Notes under the pieces: model-generated
The model's input: the letters and a program-made list of their open reading frames with translations, nothing else
Told to the model about the DNA's origin: nothing
The model's database searches: none
Position numbers and translations under genes: made by a program
Part shown: positions 17,594 through 26,005 of the stretch, one piece after another
Position numbering within the stretch: the first letter of the stretch is position 1
Layout of the letters: the number at the start of each line of letters is the position of its first letter
Source: Chitinophagaceae bacterium
GTDB taxonomy: Bacteria; Bacteroidota; Bacteroidia; Chitinophagales; Chitinophagaceae
NCBI GenBank assembly: GCA_024707305.1
Contig: JANPZZ010000022.1
Location: 1 to 64,000, forward strand
Length of the DNA: 64,000 bases
Direction: 5' to 3'

Positions 17594-18443
17594 TCAATTC
17601 TTTTTCTCGATATCGGCCCGTACATCTGGTCTCTTAATTTGTTCGAGACTGATTTTGTACCAGCGAATCGCTTCCTGATTTTTCTTTTGTCGTTCATGTA
17701 TATCGGCCAGCATCAATGTTGCTTCAACATTGTCGGGCTGAAGGCTGTACACTGTATCTAAATGTGCAATGCCTTTATCAACCTGGCCGGAGATGAGTGA
17801 ACCATGGGCCAACATCATTCTTGCATATACATTCTTTTTTGTCTTTATTCAGCACTTTCCGGATCTCAGTAATTCCCTCCATCGGCGCAGCTGATATATT
17901 TCCAAAAAGATAAACAGCTCCCAGTCCTACACGGGCACTGTCATTATCAGGATTAATCTTCAAAGATCGTTCAAACAGGTCTTTGGCCTGCAAACCTTCC
18001 CATTTTCTCAGCTGAGCATTGGGTTCTTGTTGCAGGTACTCCAAAAACAAGCGGGCAGCAAAGGTGAGGGTTTTTTCCGAATTTTCCAATCTTGCGGCCT
18101 CCGCTTCATACCATGCATAAGCCGGGAAGAAGCCCATAGAATCGCCCCAGAAGTGAGACAGGGCGTGGAATACCTTCAATTGCTGTGCCTGCACATCGCC
18201 ACGTGAAATGGAGTTCTCCAGCGAGATCACATGGTTAAGCTGCTCAGGATTAAGCTGTTTTCTTCCATAGTTCAGGATCGAATCGGTCGTCAGTTCACCA
18301 GAAGGGCCATGATCATGTCCATCATCATCGCTATGTACTTCCGTCTCCGCAACTTTGCGGGGAGGCGTAGTATTTGCAAAAAAATAAATCAGGACGGTGA
18401 GCCCAAGTGCCACTCCAACAAGTATCCATTGCGGTTTCTTCAC
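17594..18443 (-). CDS. Membrane-anchored tetratricopeptide repeat protein (one frame break)
   Basis: About 282 aa. An N-terminal TM helix (WILVGVALGLTVLIYFFA) precedes a His/Asp-rich stretch (HSDDDGHDHG) and a TPR array (ARLFLEYLQQ; AKDLFERSLKINPDNDSARVG; AHLDTVYSLQPDNVEATL; AIRWYKISLEQ). The frame is restored by adding one A near 17838, so NKDKK continues as NVYARMMLAHGSLISG. It lies between HU and rng genes. I recall this order as common in the phylum, and the protein's role there is unknown to me. Confidence 0.82.
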
Positions 18444-18586
18444 TGCTAAAATATTTGAAACGCAAAGTTACCGCCGACAGACGGATTAACCTCATAATTT
18501 AAGGTGAAAGAATAAGGGCCGGAAATGGCAAAACACGCTTATCAGCGATAAAGCGTGTAGATGAAACTTTTATAATGGTTGGAATA

Positions 18587-18904
18587 CTATGCGTCGTCGC
18601 CTGGACCATCATCTGGTTTCGGCTCTTTCAGCTTCTTCACTTCTGCAACAAACTCCTTCGCTGGTTTAAACGCAGGGATATAGTGTTCAGGAATATGAAC
18701 AGCAATATTCTTTTTAATATTACGTCCGATCTTGGCGGCGCGTTTTTTTGTGATAAAACTTCCGAAACCACGGATATAAATATTTTCTCCACTGGCAAGG
18801 GTGTCTTTGACTTCCTTGAACATAGTTTCCAGTGTAACAAGAACATCCACTTTAGGAATTCCTGTTTTATCTGATATTTGGTTTACAAGATCGGCTTTCC
18901 TCAT
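18587..18904 (-). CDS. HU/IHF family DNA-binding protein
   Basis: 105 aa. Typical HU start (MRKADLVNQISDKTGIPK), dimerisation helices, the GFGSF motif (YIRGFGSFITKKRAA) and the beta-arm region with HIPEHYIPAFKPAKEF. An acidic tail (EPKPDDGPGDDA) extends past the usual 90-residue length. It binds and bends DNA as a nucleoid protein. It is the first gene of the cluster ending in rng, and is divergent from mutY. Confidence 0.92.
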   Translation of the reverse strand: MRKADLVNQISDKTGIPKVDVLVTLETMFKEVKDTLASGENIYIRGFGSFITKKRAAKIGRNIKKNIAVHIPEHYIPAFKPAKEFVAEVKKLKEPKPDDGPGDDA

Positions 18905-19043
18905 TGTTGGTAGGTTTAAGATTTCAGAATGCCAATTTAGTACAAAAAAACATGATTGTCAATAGGATAGCGAAATTTTTTTATCAGAAATACCTGTTTC
19001 AGCTTAAAAAAATGCATCAACTTCACGTTTTCTAATACCAATA

Positions 19044-20145
19044 ATGAGCGAAAATTCATTCTTTCCACTCCAGGGTTTACAGTTTAGGGAAAACCCTTAT
19101 AAACTGGCACCGGCAGGAAAATAAACGGCAAATGCCCTGGAAGGGAGAAAAAGATGCCTACCGTATCTGGCTGAGTGAAATCATTCTACAGCAAACCCGT
19201 GTAGGGCAGGGGCTGGATTATTACAACCGCTTTATTACGCATTATCCCAGCATAGCCGACCTGGCGGCAGCCCCCGATGATGCCGTAATGAAACTCTGGG
19301 AAGGGCTGGGTTATTATTCCCGCTGCCGCAACCTGATGGCTACCGCCCGTTATATTGTAGCGCATCACAATGGGCAATTCCCTGATAATTATGAAGATAT
19401 AATATCGTTGAAAGGGGTGGGACCTTATACAGCCGCTGCCATCGCTTCATTCGGTTTCAATCGGCCACATGCGGTCGTGGATGGAAATGTGTACCGTGTG
19501 CTCTCGCGCGTTTTTGGAATTGATACCCCTACCGACAGCACCGAGGGCAAAAAGCAGTTTGCCGAACTGGCCCAGCAGCTCCTCGACCCCAAAATTCCCG
19601 GTGAGTATAACCAGGCCATTATGGATTTTGGTGCAACAGTTTGCAAACCCCAGTCGCCACTTTGTGGCAATTGTATATTCCATGATATCTGTGTAGCCCG
19701 AAAACAGAACCTGATTGACCAGTTGCCGGTAAAAACGAAGAAACTCAGCATACGTGCCCGATATTTTAATTATTTCCTGATTCAAAAAGGGGGCAAAATG
19801 CTCATCAGGCAACGCAGAGAAAAAGACATTTGGCAGGACCTCTACGAATTTCCTTTGCTTGAATCCGATGCTGTTGCGATTGGTAAAAAGCCCGCAGCTT
19901 TTTTAGAAAAAGAACTGGGAATGCGGAAAAATAGTTTTCAGATTACACAAACTTCCAGTTGTTTTATACGACAACTCACCCATCAAACGATAAAGGCCGT
20001 TTTTTTCCATGTACAACTGGATGAAACGGCAACCGTACCGCATCTCGGTTTTAGCTGGGTTTCGCAGGATGAGTTGAAGAAGCTGGCGTTTCCGCGACTG
20101 TTAAGAGATTATCTCGAAAGGGAAGTAGGTATAAAGAGTAAATAA
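19044..20145 (+). CDS. mutY: A/G-specific adenine glycosylase MutY (one frame break)
   Basis: About 366 aa from the ATG at 19044. The frame fails near 19085; one base removed lets LQFR continue as KTLINWHRQENKRQMPWKG. Catalytic Glu lies in WLSEIILQQTRV, and the helix-hairpin-helix is LKGVGPYTAAAI with the catalytic Asp in VVDGNVYRV. The 4Fe-4S ligands are CKPQSPLCGNCIFHDIC. The C-terminal NUDIX-like domain for 8-oxoG recognition begins near RARYFNYFLI. It removes adenine opposite 8-oxoguanine. Confidence 0.93.
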
Positions 20146-20155
20146 CAGAGACCGA

Positions 20156-21620
20156 TTACTTTGTAAAATTTCTGAACTGCAAACTGCCGTTTCCGTTTAC
20201 GGTAATCGTTTGCGAACTGGCGCTGGCACCCTGTATGGTGATTTGTAATTTATTCTCACCCATCAGCAACGGAATACGCGTGTAATAAATGGTTTGAGGG
20301 AGACTCTGCCAATTGCGTGTATCTGCTTTTTCTGTTGCGAAGTTGAAGATTTGTAAACCGAGCGCAAGTGCCTCGCGCTGGTTTTGTTTTTTCTTTTCTT
20401 TCTTTTTTTCTTCTTCTGTTTGTTTAGAATTATTGTTGCTACTGCCGGCATTGCGCACTGCTGCTTCCGATAATTTTTTAATGGCCATACGTGTGAGTGT
20501 ATTAGTGAGTTCGCGCAGCATGCGTTCTTTGAGGGTACTCACGGCAAGGTTGCCGATATCTTCGGCTTTTTCAAACGCAAAACTTCTTCCGTTCACTTGA
20601 GCCACTGCATGGGAGAAAGGTGCAGGTTGCGCTTCATAACGGGGCAGTGCCACCCTAAAGCCGCGTAAATCCGTCACCTTGATATTGTCGCGGTTGTAAG
20701 AACTTCCAAAATCGAAAGGAATGTTTTGATACATACCACGGTCGTCGGAAAAGAAAAGGGCTCCGCCTGCACCTTTGATGACGCTGAAGAAAAAAATCTT
20801 CCTGCACTTTTACGGGCACCGTTCCGCTTTCCCAGAAAAGAATCAGTTCACCACCTTCGGGAGAAGTTGGTTGGTCCCATTTAAGTCCCAACAGATTTTC
20901 GTAGCGTTCCAACTGGTCGGTAAAGCCATTTTGATAAGCCAGGCGCAGCACATCATTTTTCAATTGCGTTGGCATGGTGGTACCATAATATTTTCCATTT
21001 CCTTCCAGGTACAGGTCGGCTGCATTGCGGTAGGCGATAAAGGCGTTGTTGATATCGTTGGCTGCTTCATAAATCATTCCCTGTAGTGAGAATGAAAAAG
21101 CATCTTCTTTGTATTTGTCCTTCGTTCCTACTTTATCATCCTGCATATACGTGCGCAGGGTAATGCGGCGGGCTTCCACCATTGCAGCTTCGCGGTCGTT
21201 GAGCTGCAGGTAATTGAGGGCTTTGTAATAATGTACCAGGTATTTTTCAAAATCTTCGGCGCGGTAATGTTTCATCATCGGGTTGAGGAGGTTGCTGAGA
21301 GCGACATCGCCAACGCTATTCCGATCCGATTCCATCATGTTGTCTGCTTCGTTGAAATAGCGATTGCTTTCAACCCAGTTGCCCTGTAAGTGCGCGAGTT
21401 TGCCTTTTTCAAGCAGGAGCAATAAGCGGTTCCGTTTTTTCTTCAGCAGTTTTGTTTTATTAAGTGCTTTTTCTGCCTGTGCATAGTTGCCCTGTTCCAG
21501 GTGCGTGTAGTAGTCAGATGATTGCTGACGATAGGATGCACAGGAGCAGAATAGTAGCACCACCCACAACCAGTGGAGGTTGCGGACTGCATTCCGGAAT
21601 GTGAAGTTTAGATGCGTCAT
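20156..21620 (-). CDS. COG3014-family lipoprotein with TPR-like helices (one frame break)
   Basis: About 487 aa from MTHLNFTFRNAVRNLHWL, a signal region with lipobox LFCSC. A helical TPR-like N-terminal part (YAQAEKALNKTKLL; YLQLNDREAAMVEARR) is followed by EGGELILFWESG. After a frame break near 20790, VQEDFFFSVIKGAGGALFF runs into MYQNIPFDFGSSYNR. The order COG3014 then LpoB-like protein recurs in many bacteria. Precise function is unknown; an envelope location follows from the lipobox. It converges with mutY. Confidence 0.75.
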
Positions 21621-21662
21621 TTCTTCGCGGCTTACCACTCGCTGCCAGCCATTATTGGCGCA

Positions 21663-22250
21663 TTAATTTTTCACGTATTTCGCAATCTTCTTTTCACCGA
21701 TCCAAACCACTTCATTGGTTTCGATATTGGTGAGTTCGAGGTTTACCTGGTAGTAAACAACTTTCTTGCGCTTGTGTGAGTCAACGATGGAGTTAATAGA
21801 TCCCTGCAGGATGTAATCGGCGCCCTGCTCGAGGCCAAATTTTTTCATGCTGCTGGCGCTTGCATTTGTTTGCTGGTCGGCTTTTTCAGCGCGGAGTTCT
21901 TCACGTTTTTTGCCACCCTGTACCAGGCGTACACGCTGCGATGTAATGAAGCTGTTCTCTACATCTTTAACGAATGTTTCAGCTTCGATGTGTTCATGGC
22001 TTTTGTTTGAAACGAAACCAACAATAACCACGGGGCGTTCGCCGCCTTTGGCGCCCATATGATCGGTAAGCCAGCGCGAGCCGAGAATGGTTTTTGTCAT
22101 TTCTTCCGCCACAAAACGTGAGTCGGTATTATTCCAGCGTCCGCTGATGTCAATTTGCTCGCTGGGGTCAACGCGTGTTACTTTACGTGCACAACTTGCG
22201 AGAAGAAGAATTGTTGAAAACAACAAGATCTGTTTGATAGAAAAGGTCAT
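21663..22250 (-). CDS. LpoB-like lipoprotein (penicillin-binding protein activator family)
   Basis: 195 aa. Lipoprotein signal MTFSIKQILLFSTILLLASC with lipobox LASC. The LpoB-type domain has DISGRWNNTDSRFVAEEM, GERPVVIVGFVSNKS and GADYILQGSINSIVD, ending with VWIGEKKIAKYVK. LpoB activates PBP1b in E. coli; whether this homologue does so here is inference. It is the first of two genes with the COG3014 lipoprotein. Confidence 0.85.
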   Translation of the reverse strand: MTFSIKQILLFSTILLLASCARKVTRVDPSEQIDISGRWNNTDSRFVAEEMTKTILGSRWLTDHMGAKGGERPVVIVGFVSNKSHEHIEAETFVKDVENSFITSQRVRLVQGGKKREELRAEKADQQTNASASSMKKFGLEQGADYILQGSINSIVDSHKRKKVVYYQVNLELTNIETNEVVWIGEKKIAKYVKN

Positions 22251-22370
22251 ATATTAAAGTTGAGTTATTAAGCTATGTAATTGTGTAGGTATACAGGTTG
22301 TTATTGGCAGGTATCAGTTGGGATTATACTCAACCTTATACCTGCCAGGCTGGCAACACTTTATCAATGT

Positions 22371-22733
22371 TTACCATCTCCAGTGCGGAACGTAAAAGTT
22401 GTTTCTCCAGTAAGATCCGCGATAGCGGCCCCAGTTAGAGCGATAGCTGGGATAGTAGTAGCTATCGTTGTACCATTGCGCGCGGCTCAGTCGTATTTGC
22501 TGACGCAGGCTGCGGCGTTCGGCACGCGCCTCACGGCGATCGGCCAGCCAGTCGATGGCTTTATAAGTATCCTGGATGGTTGTACCGTGCAGCGCAGTAA
22601 GTGAATCTGCCAGCCCCATATAATGAGCGCGGCTTACTGCATAGTTAGGATTCTGGTCAGGTGCCAGCTCCTGCGCGGATACCGACATTGCTGCCAGTAA
22701 TGTTATCAATAGAGAGGGTAGATATTTTTTCAT
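22371..22733 (-). CDS. Small exported protein of unknown function
   Basis: 120 aa from the ATG giving MKKYLPSLLITLLAAMSVSA, a clear signal peptide. The open frame extends to 22769, but that start would mask the signal sequence. The mature part has an Arg-rich helix (WLADRREARAERRSLRQQIR) and a Tyr/Trp-rich tail (YNDSYYYPSYRSNWGRYRG). The family is not recognised. It lies upstream of the LpoB-like gene on the same strand with a 120-bp gap. Confidence 0.65.
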   Translation of the reverse strand: MKKYLPSLLITLLAAMSVSAQELAPDQNPNYAVSRAHYMGLADSLTALHGTTIQDTYKAIDWLADRREARAERRSLRQQIRLSRAQWYNDSYYYPSYRSNWGRYRGSYWRNNFYVPHWRW

Positions 22734-22833
22734 AACATCAGGTTTGAGGTTCACAAGGCTAAAGTACAAACCGGGTCGTTAACTGGCAGTTAAATATGGG
22801 ATGAAGTGGGGATTTGGGGCGCCGAAATGGGGG

Positions 22834-22959
22834 GATCGATGGTCGATGTCCGATGATCGATGGCCGATGATCGATGGCCGATGATCGATGATCGATGACC
22901 GATGATCGATGGCCGATGATCGATAGCCGATGATCGATGATCGATGGTCGATGGTCGAA
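22834..22959. repeat. Heptamer tandem repeat GRYCGAT (18 units)
   Basis: 126 bp of exact 7-bp periodicity (GATCGAT, GGTCGAT, GGCCGAT, GACCGAT). It is the longest block of the family that also occurs at 15461, 25828, 42785, 55855 and 59945. It lies upstream of ssb, opposite the CATCCNC block at 23020. Confidence 0.9.
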
Positions 22960-23019
22960 GAACGTCTCGTATGCAAATATGCCGATCCCAGAATTGGGAA
23001 GGGTAACTTGCGATTGCAG

Positions 23020-23160
23020 CCTTCATCCCCCCATCCATCATCCTCCCTCCACCCTCCACCCTCCACCATCCACCATCCCTCATCCACCATCCACCATCCC
23101 TCATCCTCCCTCCACCATCCTCCATCCTCCATCCCCCATCCTCCCTCCACCATCGACCCT
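23020..23160. repeat. Heptamer tandem repeat CATCCNC (about 18-20 units)
   Basis: Units CATCCAC, CATCCCT, CATCCTC and CCTCCAC repeat with a 7-bp period. The strand is pyrimidine-rich and partly complementary to the GRYCGAT block before it. Apparent long open frames on both strands here are repeat artefacts. Confidence 0.88.
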
Positions 23161-23263
23161 CCCGCTCACATATTTTTTCCATTCCCATCAAAAAAATCTA
23201 ACTTTAAAAACGACAATTGGAACAGCCTTAAGAGGATTTATTAATCAGAAAAATGAATACCGT

Positions 23264-23692
23264 ATGAGAGGCGTAAACAGAGTCATGCTCATTGGAAATT
23301 TAGGGAAGGACCCGGATGTACAGTTGCTGGAAGGAAATATAGCGGTGGCGAAGTTTCCACTGGCTACTACTGAAACTTTCAAAGACCGTACAGGTAAACT
23401 CGTTTCCCAAACGGAATGGCATACCGTCGTACTGTGGCGTGGACTGGCGGAACTGGCGCAGAAATACCTGCACAAAAGCAGCCTGGTTTATATTGAAGGC
23501 CGCCTGCGCACGCGCAGCTGGGAGGATAAGGACGGTAACCGCAAATTTGCTACCGAAGTAGTGGGCGATAACCTGATTATGCTCGACAAACGGATGGACG
23601 CACATGGCCCCACCGGCGATCATGGTGGCATGGAAGGACTGGGTGGAACCGATACGCCAATGGGCGACCCCTCGGAATCGCTCCCCTTTTAA
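23264..23692 (+). CDS. ssb: Single-stranded DNA-binding protein
   Basis: 142 aa. The ATG at 23264 gives MRGVNRVMLIGNLGKDP, the standard SSB start; the upstream open frame is heptamer repeat. The OB fold continues with KFPLATTETF, TEWHTVVLWRGLAE and VYIEGRLRTRSWEDKDG, and the acidic partner-binding tip is DPSESLPF. It is shorter than E. coli SSB because the linker is short. It is followed by gldE and gldD, a gene order known from Bacteroidota. Confidence 0.95.
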   Translation: MRGVNRVMLIGNLGKDPDVQLLEGNIAVAKFPLATTETFKDRTGKLVSQTEWHTVVLWRGLAELAQKYLHKSSLVYIEGRLRTRSWEDKDGNRKFATEVVGDNLIMLDKRMDAHGPTGDHGGMEGLGGTDTPMGDPSESLPF

Positions 23693-23708
23693 CATCAAAG
23701 CAAAATGA

Positions 23709-23716
23709 TACCTTTG
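23709..23716 (+). promoter_or_regulatory. Bacteroidota -7 promoter element for gldE
   Basis: TACCTTTG matches TAnnTTTG. It lies 17 nt after the ssb stop and 63 nt before the gldE start. No good TTG is at the -33 position. Confidence 0.4.
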
Positions 23717-23778
23717 TACTTCCGTTTGCATCGGTAAACATTTTACCATCAACCGGTTATTTAACAAAACACCCTGCA

Positions 23779-25122
23779 TTGGACACGCATTCGGTTTTTA
23801 CAATCTTACCGGACTTTCTACATCTCTTTTTTCTTGTTGCCGATGTATCGGCCGTAACGTTGTTGTGTATACTACTGGGATTATTCCTGCTGCTTTCGTT
23901 TGCCCTTGCCGGCGCTGAAGTGGCTATTTTCTCGCTCAACAATAAGGATGTGAATATGCTGAAGACCAAGCAGCACCCTGCGGCCAGGCGTATTATTGAT
24001 ATCCTGGAAGAGCCAAAGGAAGTATTCGCATCGCTGCTGATTGCGGGTATCTTCATCAACATTTGTATCATCGTTATCAGCAATTTCCTGATCACTGAAT
24101 TTGTTCCATTCGGCAATATGAGCCGCGTGCTGGTATTGTTGATAAAAGTGGTGGCCATCTCTTTTGTACTTGTATTTTTTGGAGAAATATTTCCCAAATA
24201 CTGGGCTACACAAAACAATCTTCGCTTTGCCTACGGCTCTGCTGTGATTGTGGAAGCTGTACATCTGCTGCTGCGCCGCCTGAGTAAATGGGTGGTATCG
24301 CTTGCTGACAGGATCGGTCAACGATTTGGAACCAATAATGCAGAAGCCAACAGCATCCAGGAACTGGATGCAGCCATTGATATCCAAGACGATGACGAAG
24401 CAAGTCCCGAAGAAAAAAATATCATGAAAGGCATCGTGAAGTTTGGAACCATTTCAGTGAAACAGATCATGCGCAGCCGGCTTGAAGTGAATGGTGTGGA
24501 CTACAATAGTTCGTTTACCGAACTGATACAAAAAGTGCAGCACCTGCATTATTCCAGGCTGCCTGTATATCGCGGCAGCATGGACGATGTGGCGGGCATC
24601 ATCACTACCAAAGACCTGGTAGCACACCTGAATGAAGGAAATGATTTCGACTGGCATAGCCTCATGCGTGTGCCCTATTTTGTTCCGGAATCAAAACTGA
24701 TCTCAGATCTTTTGCGCGACTTCCAGACAAGACGTACCCATTTTGCCGTGGTGGTTGATGAATTTGGCGGCACCAGCGGTATTGTGACCATGGAAGATAT
24801 TATTGAAGAAGTAATTGGCGAGATCCGCGATGAATTTGACGATGAAGAAATCAATATGCGCAAGATTGATGACAGCACGTTTGTATTTGAAGCCAGAACG
24901 ATGTTGCACGATATGTGTAAACTAATGCAACTCCCTGCCGATATTTTTGATAAAGTAAAAGGCGATAGTGAATCAGTAGGCGGGTTGGTACTGGAGCTTG
25001 CTGGCGAATTTCCCAAAGTAGACGATACCGTAGAAACAGGTGACTTCCAATTCAAAGTACTCGAGGCCGAAAAGAACCGGCTGAAGATGGTGGAAGTAAA
25101 AATTCTTAATCGGAACGCATAG
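23779..25122 (+). CDS. gldE: Gliding motility protein GldE (DUF21/CBS/CorC family)
   Basis: 447 aa from a TTG at 23779; no upstream ATG is in frame, so the start is uncertain. The DUF21 domain has about four membrane segments (LLCILLGLFLLLSFALAG, LIAGIFINICIIVISNFLI, LLIKVVAISFVLVFFGEIFPK). A CBS pair follows (IMRSRLEVNGVD; VAGIITTKDLV; FGGTSGIVTMEDIIEEVIGEI), then a CorC/HlyC transporter-associated domain. GldE supports GldD and T9SS-dependent gliding in Flavobacterium. gldD lies 122 bp downstream. Confidence 0.92.
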   Translation: MDTHSVFTILPDFLHLFFLVADVSAVTLLCILLGLFLLLSFALAGAEVAIFSLNNKDVNMLKTKQHPAARRIIDILEEPKEVFASLLIAGIFINICIIVISNFLITEFVPFGNMSRVLVLLIKVVAISFVLVFFGEIFPKYWATQNNLRFAYGSAVIVEAVHLLLRRLSKWVVSLADRIGQRFGTNNAEANSIQELDAAIDIQDDDEASPEEKNIMKGIVKFGTISVKQIMRSRLEVNGVDYNSSFTELIQKVQHLHYSRLPVYRGSMDDVAGIITTKDLVAHLNEGNDFDWHSLMRVPYFVPESKLISDLLRDFQTRRTHFAVVVDEFGGTSGIVTMEDIIEEVIGEIRDEFDDEEINMRKIDDSTFVFEARTMLHDMCKLMQLPADIFDKVKGDSESVGGLVLELAGEFPKVDDTVETGDFQFKVLEAEKNRLKMVEVKILNRNA

Positions 25123-25244
25123 CAGGATACTGCCATTTATCTTAGATTTTTTATATCAGGTAATGGAAAGAATTGTTTAATCCGATACCTTGCAGGCAGA
25201 TGGATTTGTGATACACAAATCTGTAAATCCACAATTAGAAAAAA

Positions 25245-25835
25245 ATGCTTCTTCGACTGATTCTTTATATCTCAGTGCTGGCCATCGTGGCATGTAATAG
25301 CCCTTACACTGCAGGGAAAAAGCGCGGTTATTTTAAAATTGATTTTCCCGAAAAAGAATACAAACTATTTGAAGAAGCAGGCTACCCCTACACATTTGAA
25401 TACCCAGTGTATGGTGTTGTGAGTCGCGACACTACATTTTTTGATACAAAAGCCGGTGACTGGTGGATCAATATTGATTTTCCGCATTTCAATGGACGAT
25501 TTTATGTAACGTATAAACCAGTAACAAAAAATAATTTCGATTCGCTGGTAAATGATGGGTATAAACTTGTGTATCGGAAGAATACGGATGTATCAACAGG
25601 TATTTTAGACAGCACCATCAGTACGCCAAACGGTGTGGAAGGTGTTTATTTTTCGCTGAGCGGGAATACGGCTACCGCCAACCAGTTTTTCCTGACCGAT
25701 AGTACCCGACATTTCCTGCGCGGCGCCCTGTATTTCGATGCAAGTCCGAATGAAGATTCACTGAGTATTGTAAATGACTTTTTGAAAAAGGATTTGATGC
25801 ATTTGATAAATACGTTGAAATGGAAGAATCGATGA
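25245..25835 (+). CDS. gldD: Gliding motility lipoprotein GldD
   Basis: 196 aa. Lipoprotein signal MLLRLILYISVLAIVAC with lipobox IVAC. The characteristic RGYFKIDFPEKEY and YTFEYPVYG, and the later DWWINIDFPHFNGRFY, match GldD. Its position directly after gldE supports the call. It is an envelope protein needed for gliding and secretion in studied flavobacteria. Heptamer repeats begin at its stop codon. Confidence 0.93.
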   Translation: MLLRLILYISVLAIVACNSPYTAGKKRGYFKIDFPEKEYKLFEEAGYPYTFEYPVYGVVSRDTTFFDTKAGDWWINIDFPHFNGRFYVTYKPVTKNNFDSLVNDGYKLVYRKNTDVSTGILDSTISTPNGVEGVYFSLSGNTATANQFFLTDSTRHFLRGALYFDASPNEDSLSIVNDFLKKDLMHLINTLKWKNR

Positions 25836-25980
25836 TCGATGACCTGTGATCGATGATCGATAATCGATCTTCGATGATCGATGACTGTTAAAAATGTAAA
25901 CAGACCGCAGTGGTATCGAGAAGGGGTAACCTAAATTTTCAGCATTCATCGGTCATCGGCCATCGATCATCGACCATCGA
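25828..25980. repeat. Heptamer repeats GATCGAT arranged as an inverted pair
   Basis: Units ATCGATG/ATCGATA at 25828-25885 and complementary units (CATCGGT, CATCGGC, CATCGAT, CATCGAC) at 25944-25980. The separating 60 bp is not repetitive. The first copies overlap the last codons of gldD. Confidence 0.8.
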
Positions 25981-26005
25981 ATTTTAAACTAACTGTAACC
26001 AAACC

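Noticed and set aside
22834..22959. Possible CRISPR array
   Set aside because: The units are 7 bp and contiguous, with no spacers and no cas operon. The Cas9-like gene at 3072 lacks the catalytic and recognition domains.
22834..23263. Long open frames on both strands before ssb, including an N-terminal extension of ssb
   Set aside because: They translate heptamer repeats. SSB homology begins only at MRGVNRVMLIG at 23264.
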